Assembly (NCBI RefSeq): GCF_027579695.1
Contig: NC_083582.1
Location: forward strand, 80,597,966-80,661,965
Source: Neoarius graeffei
Lineage: Eukaryota > Chordata > Actinopteri > Siluriformes > Ariidae
DNA length: 64,000 nt
Direction: 5' to 3'
Every line of letters starts with the position of its first letter. Within the stretch, counting starts at the first letter, position 1. Shown in pieces: positions 21,024 through 32,462 of this stretch. The notes under the pieces are model-generated. The model was not told the origin of the DNA and made no database searches. It saw nothing but the letters and a program-made list of their open reading frames with translations. The position numbers were made by a program, and so were the translations under genes.

Positions 21024-21398
21024 AGGGTGGCATGGTGGTGTAGTGGTCATCACTGTCACCTCACAGAAAGAAGGTTCTGGGTTCAAGCCCAGCGGCCGGC
21101 GAGGGCCTTTCTGTGTGGAGTTTGCATGTTCTCCCCGTGTCCGCGTGGGTTTCCTCCAGGTGCTCCGGTTTCCCCCCACAGTCCAAAGACATGCAGGTTA
21201 GGTTAACTGGTGACTCTAAATTGAGCGTAGGTGTGAATGTGAGTGTGAATGGTTGTCTGTGTCTATGTGTCAGCCCTGTGATGACCTGGTGACTTGTTCA
21301 GGGTGAACCCCGCCTCTCGCCCATAGTCAGCTGGGATAGGCTCCAGCTTGCCTGCGACCCTGCACAGGATAAGTGGTTACGGATAATGGATGGATGGA
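21024..21398 (+). repeat. tRNA-derived SINE, copy 2, older
   Basis: Same head and body as copy 1, but the tail reads GGATAAGTGGTTACGGATAA then (TGGA)n. Target duplication is TGATGTACTGCA at 21012-21023 and 21399-21410. The B box is mutated (GGTTCAAGCC). This tail resembles the 3' end of the RTE LINE at 11341. Confidence 0.92.
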
Positions 21399-21452
21399 TG
21401 ATGTACTGCACACATGTTCACTGGTCCTCAATAGCATCTACATACAGGTGTT

Positions 21453-21834
21453 CTCATCTCTCATCTCATTATCTGTAGCCGCTTTATCCTGTTCTACAGG
21501 GTCGCAGGCGAGCTGGAGCCTATCCCAGCTGACTACGGGCGAAAGGCGGGGTACACCCTGGACAAGTCGCCAGGTCATCACAGGGCTGACACATAGACAC
21601 AGACAACCATTCACACTCACATTCACACCTACGCTCAATTTAGAGTCACCAGTTAACCTAACCTGCATGTCTTTGGACTGTGGGGGGAAACCGGAGCACC
21701 CGGAGGAAACCCACGCGGACACGGGGAGAACAGGCAAACTCCGCACAGAAAGGCCCTCACCGGCCACGGGGCTCGAGCCCAGAACCTTCTTGCTGTGAGG
21801 CGACAGCGCTAACCACTACACCACCGTGCCACCC
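21453..21834 (-). repeat. tRNA-derived SINE, copy 3
   Basis: Full-length copy in reverse orientation with duplication CATACAGGTGTT at 21441-21452 and 21835-21846. It lies only 54 bp from copy 2 and faces it, so transcripts crossing both could fold into a hairpin of about 370 bp. Confidence 0.93.
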
Positions 21835-21846
21835 CATACAGGTGTT

Positions 21847-22536
21847 AATAAATAAATATAGTATGGACATATCAGTACATTACATTTCAGGCATTTAGTA
21901 GACGCTTTTATCCAGAGCAACATACACCATACTCAAGGGCACTTAAGGCATTCCTGCTGGTTCAGGTAATCAACTCAACGATCTTTTGGACCCAAAGCTG
22001 CTTCTTTCATCATGGTTTAGGCCATGGCTTCCTGTTTAAATAAATAAATAAATAAAAATTTAAAAAACCCATCTTTCCCATCTTTTAAGAACACCCCCCC
22101 CCCCAATAAATAAGTAAATAAATAAAAATAAATAAATAAATCACAAACTCCTGCTCACCTTCAGGGAAAAAAGAACAGTAAAGACAAGGAAAGTAACTCA
22201 TATCTAAGAGAAGTGCTTGGAATTAAATTTTTGGAATCAAACATGTTAACTGGAAAAATATTTTCTCCAACAGGTGAAGTTCATGACACAGGGTGATTAG
22301 TATATTGATGAATACAAGATGAAGTGGTTCTTGGGACTGAACTACTTTCCTTTGTGTTCCTTTAATAACCATGTTATGTTACTAAACTTTGCTGAAATTT
22401 ATGACACCATCACTGCTTTCTTGCATTTAGTCTTTGGACTGGAGTGTAGTGGACAACATTTACACAATTCAAGGAATGTGCCATAATTTCTCAACTTGAA
22501 CTCCTCACTCCTAACACTGATTTAATCCTGTATATA
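21847..22536. other. Short repeat relic and A-rich stretch
   Basis: Around 21877-21985 is the common fish repeat phrase GGCATTTAGTAGACGCTTTTATCCAGAGC (split here only by base changes). It is followed by AAAT-type simple repeats at 22033-22060 and 22107-22141. Nothing coding was recognised from 22142 to 22536. Confidence 0.5.
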
Positions 22537-22827
22537 CTAGTCCATCTCAAACAATTAGAATATCATGGAAAAAGTTCAATATTTTCCATCAGTTCTTTAA
22601 GAAAGTGAAAATGTAATATATTCTAGACTCCTTACATGTAAACTGAAATATTTCAAGCATTTTTCTATTTTAATTTTGATAATTATGGCCATCAACAACA
22701 ACAATAACAACAACAACAACAACAACAACAACATCTCAAATTATTAGAATATTTCATTTTGAGTTTGAGTAAAACAGTATAAGTTCCATTTATCTCTCGG
22801 TCAAGTTCAGTACACACAACCACAATC

Positions 22828-23736
22828 ATGGGGAAGACTGATGACTCAACAGTTGTCCAGAAGATGATCATCGACACCCTCCACAAGGAGGGAAAGCCAC
22901 AGAAGGTCATTGCTGAAAAGACTGGCTGGAAAAGGTGCACAAGCAACAGGGATGAGTGCAGCCTTGAGAAGATTGTCAAGAAAAAGTCCATTCAAGAACT
23001 TGGGAGAGCTTCACAAGGAGTGGACTGAGGCTGGTATCAGTGCATCAAGAGCCACCACACACAGACATCTTCAGGAAAGGGGCTACAACTGTTACATTCC
23101 TAATATCAAGCCCCTCCTGAACCAGAGACAACATCAGAAGCATCTTACCTGGGCTAAGGAGAGAAAGAAATGGACTGTTGCTCAGTGGTCCAAAGTTCTC
23201 TTTTCAGATGAAAGTAAATTTTGCATTTAATTTGGAAATCAAGGTCCTGGAATCTGGAGGAAGAGTGGAGAGGCACAGAATCCATGGTGTTTGAAGTCCA
23301 GTGTGAAGTTTCTGCAGTCTGTGATGATTTGGGGTGCCATGTCATCTGCTGGTGTTGGTCCACTGGGTTTTATCAAGTCCAGAGTCAATGCAGTGTCTAC
23401 CAGGAGATTTTAGAGCACTTCATGCTTCCATCTGCTGACAAGTTTTATGGAGCTGCTGATTTCCTTTTCCAGCAGAACTTATCACCTGCCCACAGTGCCA
23501 AAACTACAACCAAATGGTTTGCTGATATTACTGTGCTTGATTGGCCAGCCGACTCGCCTGAGTTGAACCCCATAGAGAATCTATGGGTTATTGTCAAGAG
23601 GAATGTGAGAAACACCCGACCCAAAAATACAGGTGAGCTGAAGGCCGTTATCAAAGTAACCTGGGCTTCAATAACACCTCATCAGCGCCACAGGCTGATC
23701 ACCTTCATGCCACACCCCACTGATGCAGTAATTTGA
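22828..23736 (+). pseudogene. Tc1-like transposase, frameshifted
   Basis: Reads MGKTDDSTVVQKMIID from 22828, with a helix-turn-helix N-terminus (EGKPQKVIAEKTGW). The frame then changes: 22910-23230 carries a linker ending VLFSDESKF with the first catalytic Asp, and 23221-23736 carries the C-terminal half. The second catalytic block reads FQQNLSPAHS, so the usual Asp after QQ is Asn. The third block, ELNPIENLW, keeps its Glu. With at least two frameshifts and a lost Asp of the DDE triad it cannot cut DNA. Confidence 0.88.
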
Positions 23737-23958
23737 GGTAAAGGAGCCCTGACCAAGTACTGAGTGTGTAAATGAACAGATTTTTCAGAAGTTGGACATT
23801 TCTGTATTGTAACCCCCCCCCTTTTTTATTGATCTTAGGAAATAGTCTAATAATTTGAGATTATTAGATTTTCATGAGCTATAAGCCATAATCATCAAAA
23901 TTAAAACAAAAAACAAAAAGGCTTGAAATATTTCACTTTACGGATAATGAATCTAGAA

Positions 23959-26609
23959 TAGTGGTTCTCAAACTGTGGTACACATACCACAGGTGGTACA
24001 CGAGCGCTCTCTGGTGGTACGCGGGGGAAAGTCATATGTTTGCATTAAAATTATCATATAACTTCAAAATGAGCATTTCGGGATCACTAAAAGCGTGGCT
24101 ACAAAGTGGAACATTTAAAAAGACGGAGAAAAGGAAGATTGTCGATCAGGACGCAGAGCCTAGCACAAGTGCTAATGAAAACGCAAGAGGCAGCGCTGCC
24201 CCTGAAATGTCCACAGCCTCTGCGAACACAAATCGCCGCAAACCAGTGCGAAAATATGACCCAAATTATCTCAAGCTTGGGTTCTTTTGGAGCGGGACCG
24301 AGGAAGAGCCAAGGCCACAATGTGTGGTGTGTGCCGAAGTCCTCAGTAATGACTCCATGAAACCAGCGCATCTCAAACGGCACCTCTATACCAAACACTC
24401 AGCCTTGAAAGATAAGCCTGTGGATTTTTTTCTAAGAAAACGGGAAGAACTGAAGCAGTCCAAGTCCACGATTCACTCCTGTACCGCGCCCTCAGCCAAA
24501 GCACAGGAGGCATCGTACAGTGCTAGCCTGTTTGTAGCTAAATCTGGTCAGCCACACACAATCTGTTCGCAACTGTGTCTGCCGCTAGCTAAAAAAATAA
24601 CACATATCATGTGTGGGGAGAAGGCTGCCAAAAAGTTAGACTTAGTGCCACTTTCGAATGATACTGTCTCACGGAGAATACGGTCAATGTCCGATGACAT
24701 TCTGAAGACACTAATTGAACGAATTAAAAGAAGTCGATTTTATTCCCTTCAATTAGATGAGATGACTGATGTTGCAGATTTGGCAAATTTGCTTGTGCAT
24801 GTGAGATACGAGTATGAAGGTGCAGCTCATGAAGATTTTCTGTTCTGTAAGCCCCTGGAGACTAGAACTACAGCTGAGAACATATTTCAGCTACTGAACG
24901 CATTTATCGAAGAAAATGGGATTGATTGGAAAAAGTGTATCGGTGTCTGCACAGATGGTGCAAGAGCAATGACTGGACATCACAGTGGAGTAACAGCCCG
25001 GATTCGCGATGTAGCACCTGAGATGCAATGGACACACTGCAGCATACATCGCGAGGCGCTTGCTGTGAAAAAGATGCCCGATGAGTTGAAGTCTGTTCTA
25101 GACTCCGCTGTAAAAACTGTGAACTTTATTAAGGCCCGACCGATGCACTCTCATCTGGTTCACGTACTGTGTGATGAAATGGGCAGTGAACACGTCCAGC
25201 TCCTGCTGCACACTGAAGTCAGGTGGTTATCAAGAGGCAAAGTGCTCTCAAGACTTTACAAGCTGCACAAAGAGGTCCATGTGTTTTTACAGGACACAAA
25301 CTTCCCTTGTCACACCTTTTTGAAGACACTGTATGGCTGAGTGAGCTTGCGTATTTGTCAGATATATTCTCACGTTTGAACGACTTAAATTTGGGATTGC
25401 AGGGACTCTCTGTCAACGTTTTTGACGTGCAGGACAAAATCAGCGCAGTGTTGAAAAAGATGGAGTTGTTCGAAATCAGAGCCAAAGCAGGAGATGTTTC
25501 AGCTTTCCCTTCTTTGGAGAGTTTTTTTGTCCAACAACGACTTGCAACTTGATGACAGCATCAGAGATAACATCATTGCGCACCTCATCTCCCTCAGGCA
25601 GCAGCTCAGGGAATATTTCCCAGTGACACCCAAAGAAAAGAACTGGATGAGAAACCCATTCAAGATCAAAACCTCGGACATGCCCACTGACTTAACTGTC
25701 GGTGAGCAGGAGAGTTTAATTGAACTGTCTTGTGATGAAACACTGAGATGTAATTTCAAAAAACAGTCGCTGCTGGACTTTTGGATACAGCAACACAGGG
25801 AATATCCAGCGCTGTCGGACAAGGCCATGTGTGTTCTCATGCCTTTTGCAATGACCTATCTTTGTGAGAAAGGTTTCTCTTCACTGGCTGCCATAAAAAC
25901 AACATACAGGTCCAGGTTGGATGCTGAGCCAGACCTAAGACTGAAGCTGTGCTCGATTGAGCCAGACATCAAAGGACTGTGCACAGAGAGACAGGCACAT
26001 CCCTCTCATTAGGTAGGCTATGTAAGTTCTTCATTCAGCGACATGCTGGTTATTCCTGAGTGGTTCATTGTTTCTGTTATTCTGATATAGATGTTGGAGG
26101 GTGTTAACAATAAACCTGGTTTAAGGAGGACTATTACTCAAAAAACTCTAAACAGGTTGCTTTTGATCTCGTGTGTGCAAGTGTCTTGACATTGGATTCT
26201 TTTTTTTCCTTTTTTGTGCTGAGATGTTTGATGTTTCACATATCTTCTGCTGAGAAAAAAAGACTTGATGTTTGTGTTATTTGTGGGCCAGATTAGGAGC
26301 ATAATTTTGTAGAGGTCGAATATGTACTGTATGGTTCTGTGCCATTTTCATTCAGTTGCAATTTGAGTGTGTATTGCGCTGTGTATGTAGGAGTATGTGA
26401 GAATTGTTGGACCGAGTTGTAAATGTCTGATTCGGTGTTAACAGCTATCAATAAATAACCATAATAAGGAATAAACATCTCTCCTGTGTGGCTGAAGTTA
26501 ATAGGGAAGGCCTATGCTGCTGTATTATAATGTTGGTCATCATGGTGGTACTCAGAGAGCTCAATATTTTCTCAGGTGGTACAGAGTATAAAAGGTTTGA
26601 GAACCACTG
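23959..26609 (+). mobile_element. hAT transposon encoding a BED-finger transposase
   Basis: Ends TAGTGGTTCTCAAAC and, as reverse complement, CAGTGGTTCTCAAAC, flanked by the perfect 8 bp duplication ATCTAGAA (23951-23958, 26610-26617). Motif GGTGGTAC repeats in both subterminal regions (for example 23994 and 24014 on the left; 26544 and 26575 on the right), a likely transposase-binding array. It carries one transposase gene with two frameshifts. The structure is complete, so it is a recent arrival in the Tc1 element. Confidence 0.92.
24070..26012 (+). pseudogene. hAT transposase, ZBED5/Buster-like, two frameshifts
   Basis: Start chosen at the ATG of MSISGSLKAWLQSGTF (24070) because upstream in-frame residues come from terminal repeat sequence. 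A BED-type finger spans residues ~65-120 (CVVC then HLKRHLYTKH). The RNase H-like core has LDEMTDVADLANLLV (first Asp) and VCTDGARAMTGHHSG (second Asp). The C-terminal hAT dimerisation region reads YPALSDKAMCVLMPFAMTYL, then CEKGFSSLAAIK and RLDAEPDLRLKL. Frame changes occur near 25300-25335 and 25500-25550, otherwise it is open for about 640 codons. Host genes such as ZBED5 derive from this group, but terminal repeats and target duplication show this is the transposon. Confidence 0.9.
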
Positions 26610-26701
26610 ATCTAGAATATATGAAAGTTTAGCTTTTTGAATTAAATTACAGAAAATATTAACTTTTTAACGAGCTTCTAATTGTTTGAGATGCACAAGT
26701 A

Positions 26702-27166
26702 ATTGAGTGAGAAATCATGTGTGAAAGACAGCAGGCACCTGAGACTTCACTCTCATTCAATGTTTTACAAGATCCAGTCTTTTGGTAACGGCTCTGTGAT
26801 CATGTTACGCTCACTGATGCTGAAGAACATGATGCTCTACACTTGCCTTTCACACACACTGTCTCACACTGGGTAAACGTTACTCCTGTAGGAGCTCTGT
26901 CCATGTCACAGCACAGTATTCTGTTCTACAAGCTCTGTTAGTCCTTTATTTTGAATATTAGAGAAATATTCTGTTTTTGCTAATGTGTCATTCACAATGT
27001 GCTTCACTATTCTGAGAATCATAAGCAGACATAAAACAAATATGACGACTTCTTTGTAAATGGAGTTTATAAATCAATCATAGCAACTGTATTCACATCC
27101 TCACAATTAGGCATGTGCCGGGAATCAGATATGTGATGCATTGTGAAATTTAATGCGCAAAATTGA
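26702..27166. other. No feature recognised
   Basis: Unremarkable sequence between the Tc1 element and a SINE. No coding motif, inverted ends or tandem repeat was seen. Confidence 0.5.
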
Positions 27167-27175
27167 GCCTCATTT

Positions 27176-27555
27176 CTCATCTCATCTCATTATCTGTAGC
27201 CACTTTATCCTGTTCTACAGGGTCGCAGGCAAGCTGGAGCCTATCCCAGCTGACTACGGGCGAAAGGCGGGGTTCACCCTGGACAAGTCGCCAGGTCATC
27301 ACAGGGCTGACACACAGACACAGACAACCATTCACACTCACATTCACACCTACGCTCAATTTAGAGTCACCAGTTAACCTAACCTGCATGTCTTTGGACT
27401 GTGGGGGAAACCGGAGCACCCGGAGGAAACCCACGCGGACACGGGGAGAACATGCAAACTCCGCACAGAAAGGCCCTCGCCGGCCACGGGGCTCGAACCC
27501 GGACCTTCTTGCTGTGAGGCGACAGCGCTAACCACTACACCACCGTGCCGCCTGG
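27176..27555 (-). repeat. tRNA-derived SINE, copy 4
   Basis: Reverse-orientation full-length copy. Target duplication GCCTCATTT at 27167-27175 and 27556-27564. Body and (GAGAT)n-type tail match copies 1 and 3. Confidence 0.92.
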
Positions 27556-27564
27556 GCCTCATTT

Positions 27565-27940
27565 ATCAGTCAAATTTTCTGTAAAACAAAAATAAATTAT
27601 TTCTGGCAGATGTACAAATGTTACAGCTTTCCTTTAAACTCATGCAAGTATGTTGATAAATGCCAATCAGCCATAAATTACCAAACACGTTCACAGAATT
27701 TACATTCAATGACACCCACAAAATTTCATAAAAGGCAAAGCTCACAGACTAAAGTGAAAGACTGCCTCCTAAGTTTCACATGCACTAAGCACTTCCTCCC
27801 ATCCCCCACCCACCCCTTTTTTCTTTTTAAATATAGGGTGCCATTACTTTTATCTTAGTCAAATGGCTAGTCTAATTTCTCTTAATTTATGGATTTGTTT
27901 TAGATTTTCTTATTAAATCATTAATATTCATAACTGAAAT
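27565..27940. other. No feature recognised
   Basis: AT-rich sequence without long frames. A CCCACC-rich run lies near 27800. No repeat family was identified. Confidence 0.45.
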
Positions 27941-27943
27941 TAA

Positions 27944-28314
27944 GAATAAGAAGCCTTTATTTGTCACATGCACATTCAAGCACAGTGAAATTCATCCTCT
28001 CCATTTAATCCATCTGAAGCAGTGAACACTCACACACACACCCAGAGCAATGAGCAGCCATACTACAGCACCCGGGGAGCAGTTAGGGGTCAGGTACACT
28101 GCTCAAGGGCACTTCAGCCCAAGGCCAACCCATATTAACCAAACTGCATGTCTTTGGACTGTGGGGGAAACCGGAGCACCCAGAGGAAACCTACACAGAC
28201 ACGGGGAGAACATGCAAACTCCACACAGAAAGGCCCTCACCGGCTGCTGGGCTCAAACCCAGAACCTTCTTGCTGCGAGGCGACAGCGCTAACCACTACA
28301 CCACCGTGCCACCC
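27944..28314 (-). repeat. SINE with the same head but a different tail
   Basis: The reverse-orientation head (28314 back to about 28140) matches the other SINEs. The 3' half instead contains GGGGAGCAGTTAGGGGTCAGG and ends GTGCATGTGACAAATAAAGG. That tail resembles the LINE fragment ending at about 57595 rather than the RTE LINE. No clear target duplication was seen. Confidence 0.8.
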
Positions 28315-28319
28315 ACGGT

Positions 28320-29340
28320 GATTTAAATACATGATATTTAAATATTTAAATAGATTATTTAAACCTGACAGTATAATTGATATAAAACCACAGTAGTCAG
28401 CGTCCTGATACGGAAATGTACACAAACTCAGGACAGAAAGTCGGATACGGATGTTTTTCCGGACTAAGTGCATTTTGAAACATAGGAGATTTTTTTGGGA
28501 TGAGGTCAATTTTTTATTCGTGATCATTTCCAGGACAGCGGACAGTTTTACACACACAGATGGATGTAAGGTAAGTGCAGAGAATACGGTCTGTGTTTGA
28601 GAAAGGAAGTGATGAACTGGAACAGGAGGGTTTTACAGAGAACTGAACATGTATTGTGAGGGAATATAAAAATATCTAGATAAATAAACCTCATCATGAC
28701 CCTTTTGGGGATTAGTATGAGACAGCACCTATGGGGGAGAAAATTCGACAAGAAGTGATGAATATTTCACAGCAGTCATAGAAGTTGTGCTTTGGAACAG
28801 TCTGAGGACATTATTATGTCCATGAGTTACTTCAGAAGAGCTGCTTCACTGGAGTCCCACAGTCAGAAAGGCACCAGAGTCTGTTTCACATTTCACTCCT
28901 GATTCCCTCCGACATCCACAAGGACATCAGGATACAGAGAAACAACCTCCCTCCCCCCCCCCTCTCTCTCTCTCTCCCCCCCAACCTGAAACACAATTCC
29001 ATGGAAATGATCTGTGTGACAACAGTCTGGCTCTCACCTGCACTGTTACTGCGAATAATCTTCTGTGTGTTTTCACCCCAATAGTTTTTGATTTGGGGGG
29101 GGGGGGAATGGAACTATATATCTATTTTATAATTTATCTACAAATAAAAATATTTCCAGGAGAAAAAAATTAAATAAGGGTGAAATAAGACAAATATGGG
29201 TGAAATAAAAATTAAATAAGACAGTGATCAGATAAATCAGATAGAATAGATATATCTGATGACAAGATGATCTAAGAGTTTCTCAGAGGAGATGTAAGAC
29301 TGTTTAAATAAAATGTTACATATAATGGAGGCTGTTCTAT
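28320..29340. other. No gene recognised
   Basis: About 1 kb with no recognised transposon. It contains a CT/CCC-rich tract at 28951-28985 and a G run at 29095-29106. A GTAAGT-like donor occurs near 28571 but no supporting frame was found. Confidence 0.45.
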
Positions 29341-29356
29341 GAGCAAAACGTGTAAG

Positions 29357-29842
29357 TAAACCCCTCAGTGAGCCCCTCAGTGAACCCCTGAGTGAGCACC
29401 TCAGTGAACCCCCTCAGTGAGCCCCTCAGTAAACCCCTCAGTGAACCCCCTCAGTGATATCACTCAGTGAGCCCCTCAGTGAACCCCTCAGTGAAATCAC
29501 TCAGTGAACCCCTCAGTGAGCCCCTCAGTGAACCCCTCAATAACCCCTCAGTAAGCCCCTCAGTGAAATCACTCAGTGAACCCCTCAGTGAGCCCCTCAG
29601 TGAACCCCTCAATAACCCCTCAGTAAGCCCCTCAGTGAAATCACTCTGTGAACCTCTAAGTGAACCCCTAAGTGAAATCACTCAGTAAGCCCCTCAGTAA
29701 ACCCTTCAGTGAAACCCCTCAGTAAGCCCCTCAGTGAAATCACTCAGGGAACCCCAGAGTGAACCCCCAAGTGAAATCACTCGGTGAACCCCTCAGTAAA
29801 TCCCTCAGTGAACCCCTCAGTGAAACCCCTCAGTGAAACCAC
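29357..29842. repeat. 12 bp minisatellite, block A
   Basis: Tandem CCCCTCAGTGAR units with interspersed 13 bp ATCACTCAGTGAA variants. It begins the repeat locus and is cut by a LINE at about 29843. Frames in it give low-complexity PLSE or SVNP repeats and are not genes. Confidence 0.95.
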
Positions 29843-32462
29843 TGGTCATAACTGTGATCCTGATAGCTGAGAAGGTGTGGGCCTGTATCATGATGAAAAT
29901 CCATCAAGTTTTAATGGAATGAAGCTCATTGAAACTGCAGAAGGCAATGGACTATACATTTTAAGCACAATGTTGCAACAAGCTCAAACGAGCACAGATG
30001 GTCTTTTAAATCAAATCTTGGATCTAAATGAAGACTGGATTGTATAATGGCTGAATGGTCTGTCAAACAAGCCACCAAGAACTGCCGAGCATACCCTATG
30101 CAAAGCCAGCTCTTTGACTCAGACCATCAAATTGTAGTCATGGATGCACACTTTCCAATGAGAAAAATGGTTAAAAAGATCTTTCACAAAAATAAAACTC
30201 CTACAAAGCACCCAGATCTCCATCATCTCAGAGATGACTCCTCCATTCAAGAGTCATACAGTGCTAGGCTTGACGCATTGCTATTGACAGAGCCATCAGC
30301 ACTAACAGTCAATGGAATTGAAGAGCTGGTGACAAATGCCATACAGCAGACCATCACAGAAGCAATTCCTCAGAGGATAAAAGGTGACATAGAAAAACCA
30401 TGGACAAGCAGTGATGACCAAGATCTACTAAGGAAATACCATGAAGAGAAAGACCCAAAGACAAAGAAGGCATTAGCCTCTGATGTCAGAAAGCTGCGCA
30501 CTAAGTTGAAAAATGCCTATTTTCAATCTAAGGCGAATCAACTGAACCTTGCAAGTGAAGAATGTGACACTGAGGAGGAGTTTAGATTGATGAAGGCACA
30601 CATGTCATTGTCACGATCGAATAGGCCACTGATTCAGCCAAAGAAGCTGGAAGAACACTTTTCAAAGCACTTTGCTGCATGCCCTTATGACCCACAACCA
30701 GAACTAGAACATCCTGAGAATGTCCCACATCTCTTACCACCAGATGATTTACCTATCGTTGAGGCCTCTACCCTAATCATGCAGAAGTGGAAGCTAGTAT
30801 CAAAAGACTGAAAAATGGAAGATGTCAAGGCACAGACAAAGTGTACTCAGAACAGCTGAAGTACTCAAGGTCAGAGGAGCTCACAAAGTATATCGTGCTT
30901 CTAGTGACCATGATATGGTCCTGTTTAGAAGTTCCCACCAAATGGTTGATGGCATGCATAACCTGTCTGCACAAGAGAGGGCTAAAATCACTTACTGAAA
31001 ACTATAGAGGCCTTAGCATAATTGCAACAACTTCCAAAGTAGTATCAGGGATCACCATTGACAGATTCAGAGAAGCATACGAACAATTTATTTTGCCTAC
31101 TCAGTTTGGATTCCGAGCGAATAGATCGACAAGCGATGCCATATTTATCCTATGTCAGATACTGGAAATCTCAAGGAAATCAAGAGTCCCACTTTTTGTA
31201 GTCTTTATTGACCTCAAGGCCACATACGACTGGGTTCCAAGGGATGCCTTATTTCGCTGCCTTGATATGCGACTCAGATGTCCTCATTTGATAGCTATAC
31301 TGTACTACACACCCTGTACACTGGCACCAAAGCGTGTACTAAAGGAACCACCAGCCTCTTTAAAACTCTGGTATGATGTCGGCAAGGTGCCCTAGAGTCC
31401 CTTCCGCTCTTTAACATCTACATGGACTTTGTGGTGAGAGTAGCCCACAGCGAAATACTGAAAATGTTCCCAGAGACTGGCTTTAGGCTGGAGTGCTGCA
31501 TTCCAAATGAAGTATCACCACAAGAACTACATCATAAAGTACCATCATTGGGTCGCAGTCAAATCACTGAACTACTCTATGCTGATGACCAGGTTATTTT
31601 TGAAAACTCAGCAGAGGAACTTCAGAGCATTCTTTTGATCTATGACAACACTTTCAAACAATTTGGGATGCAGCTATCATATGACAAGACTGAGACAACG
31701 GCATTCAATATAGGCAAAGAACTGATGCAATGGGAGAGTCTCATAACTCTTGGAGAAAACAGGATAAAGAATGTCAGAAGTTTCAAGTATCTTGGGTATA
31801 CCATCACGAACTCTGAACACACCTCATTCTCCATCCACACAAGAATCAGGGCAGCATTCCAAAAATGGAATGAGTTAAAGCATGTGTTGACCAACAACCA
31901 CAGATGGCTGGTGACTAGAGATACATTTTTGACAACATGTGGACGATCACACCTGCTCTATAGTGTCCAAGTGTGGGAATTGTCAGAGTATCAGCTCAGC
32001 AAAGTGGAAGTGATATGGCATGGCTTTCTGAGAAAAATGGTCCAAGGAGGTTTTGAGTGCAAGAATGCTCCGAGTTGGGTTGATCGTAGAAAGAATAAGG
32101 ATCCTAACACAAAGTGGAGGGTGATATTAACTGGAGCTTTAAGATATCCAATAAAGAGCTATGGGATATAACCAGAACACCTTCAAGTCATGACTTCTGA
32201 TATCTGCAACATCTGAAATATATAGGTCACAAATGCTGGCTGGAAAATGATGAACAGGTGCTGTTTGACATGAGAAATTCAAGAGGGATATGGAATAGAG
32301 TAGAAAGGCTGCTGAGTATTGATGCACAGGAGGCTAGAAGGACCATGGTGGATAGAGTGAAATTTATGCAACTGCTGGATTGTGTATTCAGTCAGGAGCA
32401 CCCCAAGGCCGTGTGTGAGGCAAGAGGGAAACCAAGATGAGGATGATGATAATGATGATGAT
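29843..32462 (+). mobile_element. Non-LTR retrotransposon (LINE), clade uncertain
   Basis: Plus-strand insert in the minisatellite. It begins near GGTCATAACTGTGATCCTG and ends in GATGATGATAATGATGATGAT-type repeats at 32437-32462, a short-repeat tail like those of RTE-type LINEs. It encodes RT but no endonuclease was recognised, so it is probably 5'-truncated. A target duplication cannot be judged inside the repeat array. Confidence 0.8.
30047..32440 (+). pseudogene. LINE reverse transcriptase, broken in several frames
   Basis: Frame 30047-30811 is a Lys/Glu-rich linker (for example DPKTKKALASDVRKLRTKLK). Frame 30787-31395 has RT fingers and palm: GRCQGTDKVYSEQLK, NYRGLSII, then the motif A block FVVFIDLKATYDWVPRDALF, with the usual Ala-Ala/Phe region altered. 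Motif B, expected after it, is degraded (GKVP*SP near 31385-31400). Frame 31422-32171 has TELLYADDQVIFE (active-site YADD intact) and SFKYLGYTI. A last piece (32258-32440) contains a C-terminal NDEQVLFDMRNS region. At least three frame changes or stops inactivate it. The clade is not certain. Confidence 0.75.

Larger units (their letters stand above)
22537..26699 (+). mobile_element. Tc1-like transposon split by a hAT element
   Basis: Left end CTAGTCCATCTCAAACAATTAG and right end, as reverse complement, CTTGTGCATCTCAAACAATT, with TA on both sides. The length without the hAT insert (23959-26609) is about 1.5 kb, normal for Tc1. A CAA-type microsatellite sits at 22694-22735. The transposase frame is broken. 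The insert lies in the right inverted-repeat region. Confidence 0.88.

Noticed and set aside
24070..26012. Host ZBED5-like gene
   Set aside because: Terminal inverted repeats, an 8 bp duplication and frameshifts show it is a hAT transposon copy.
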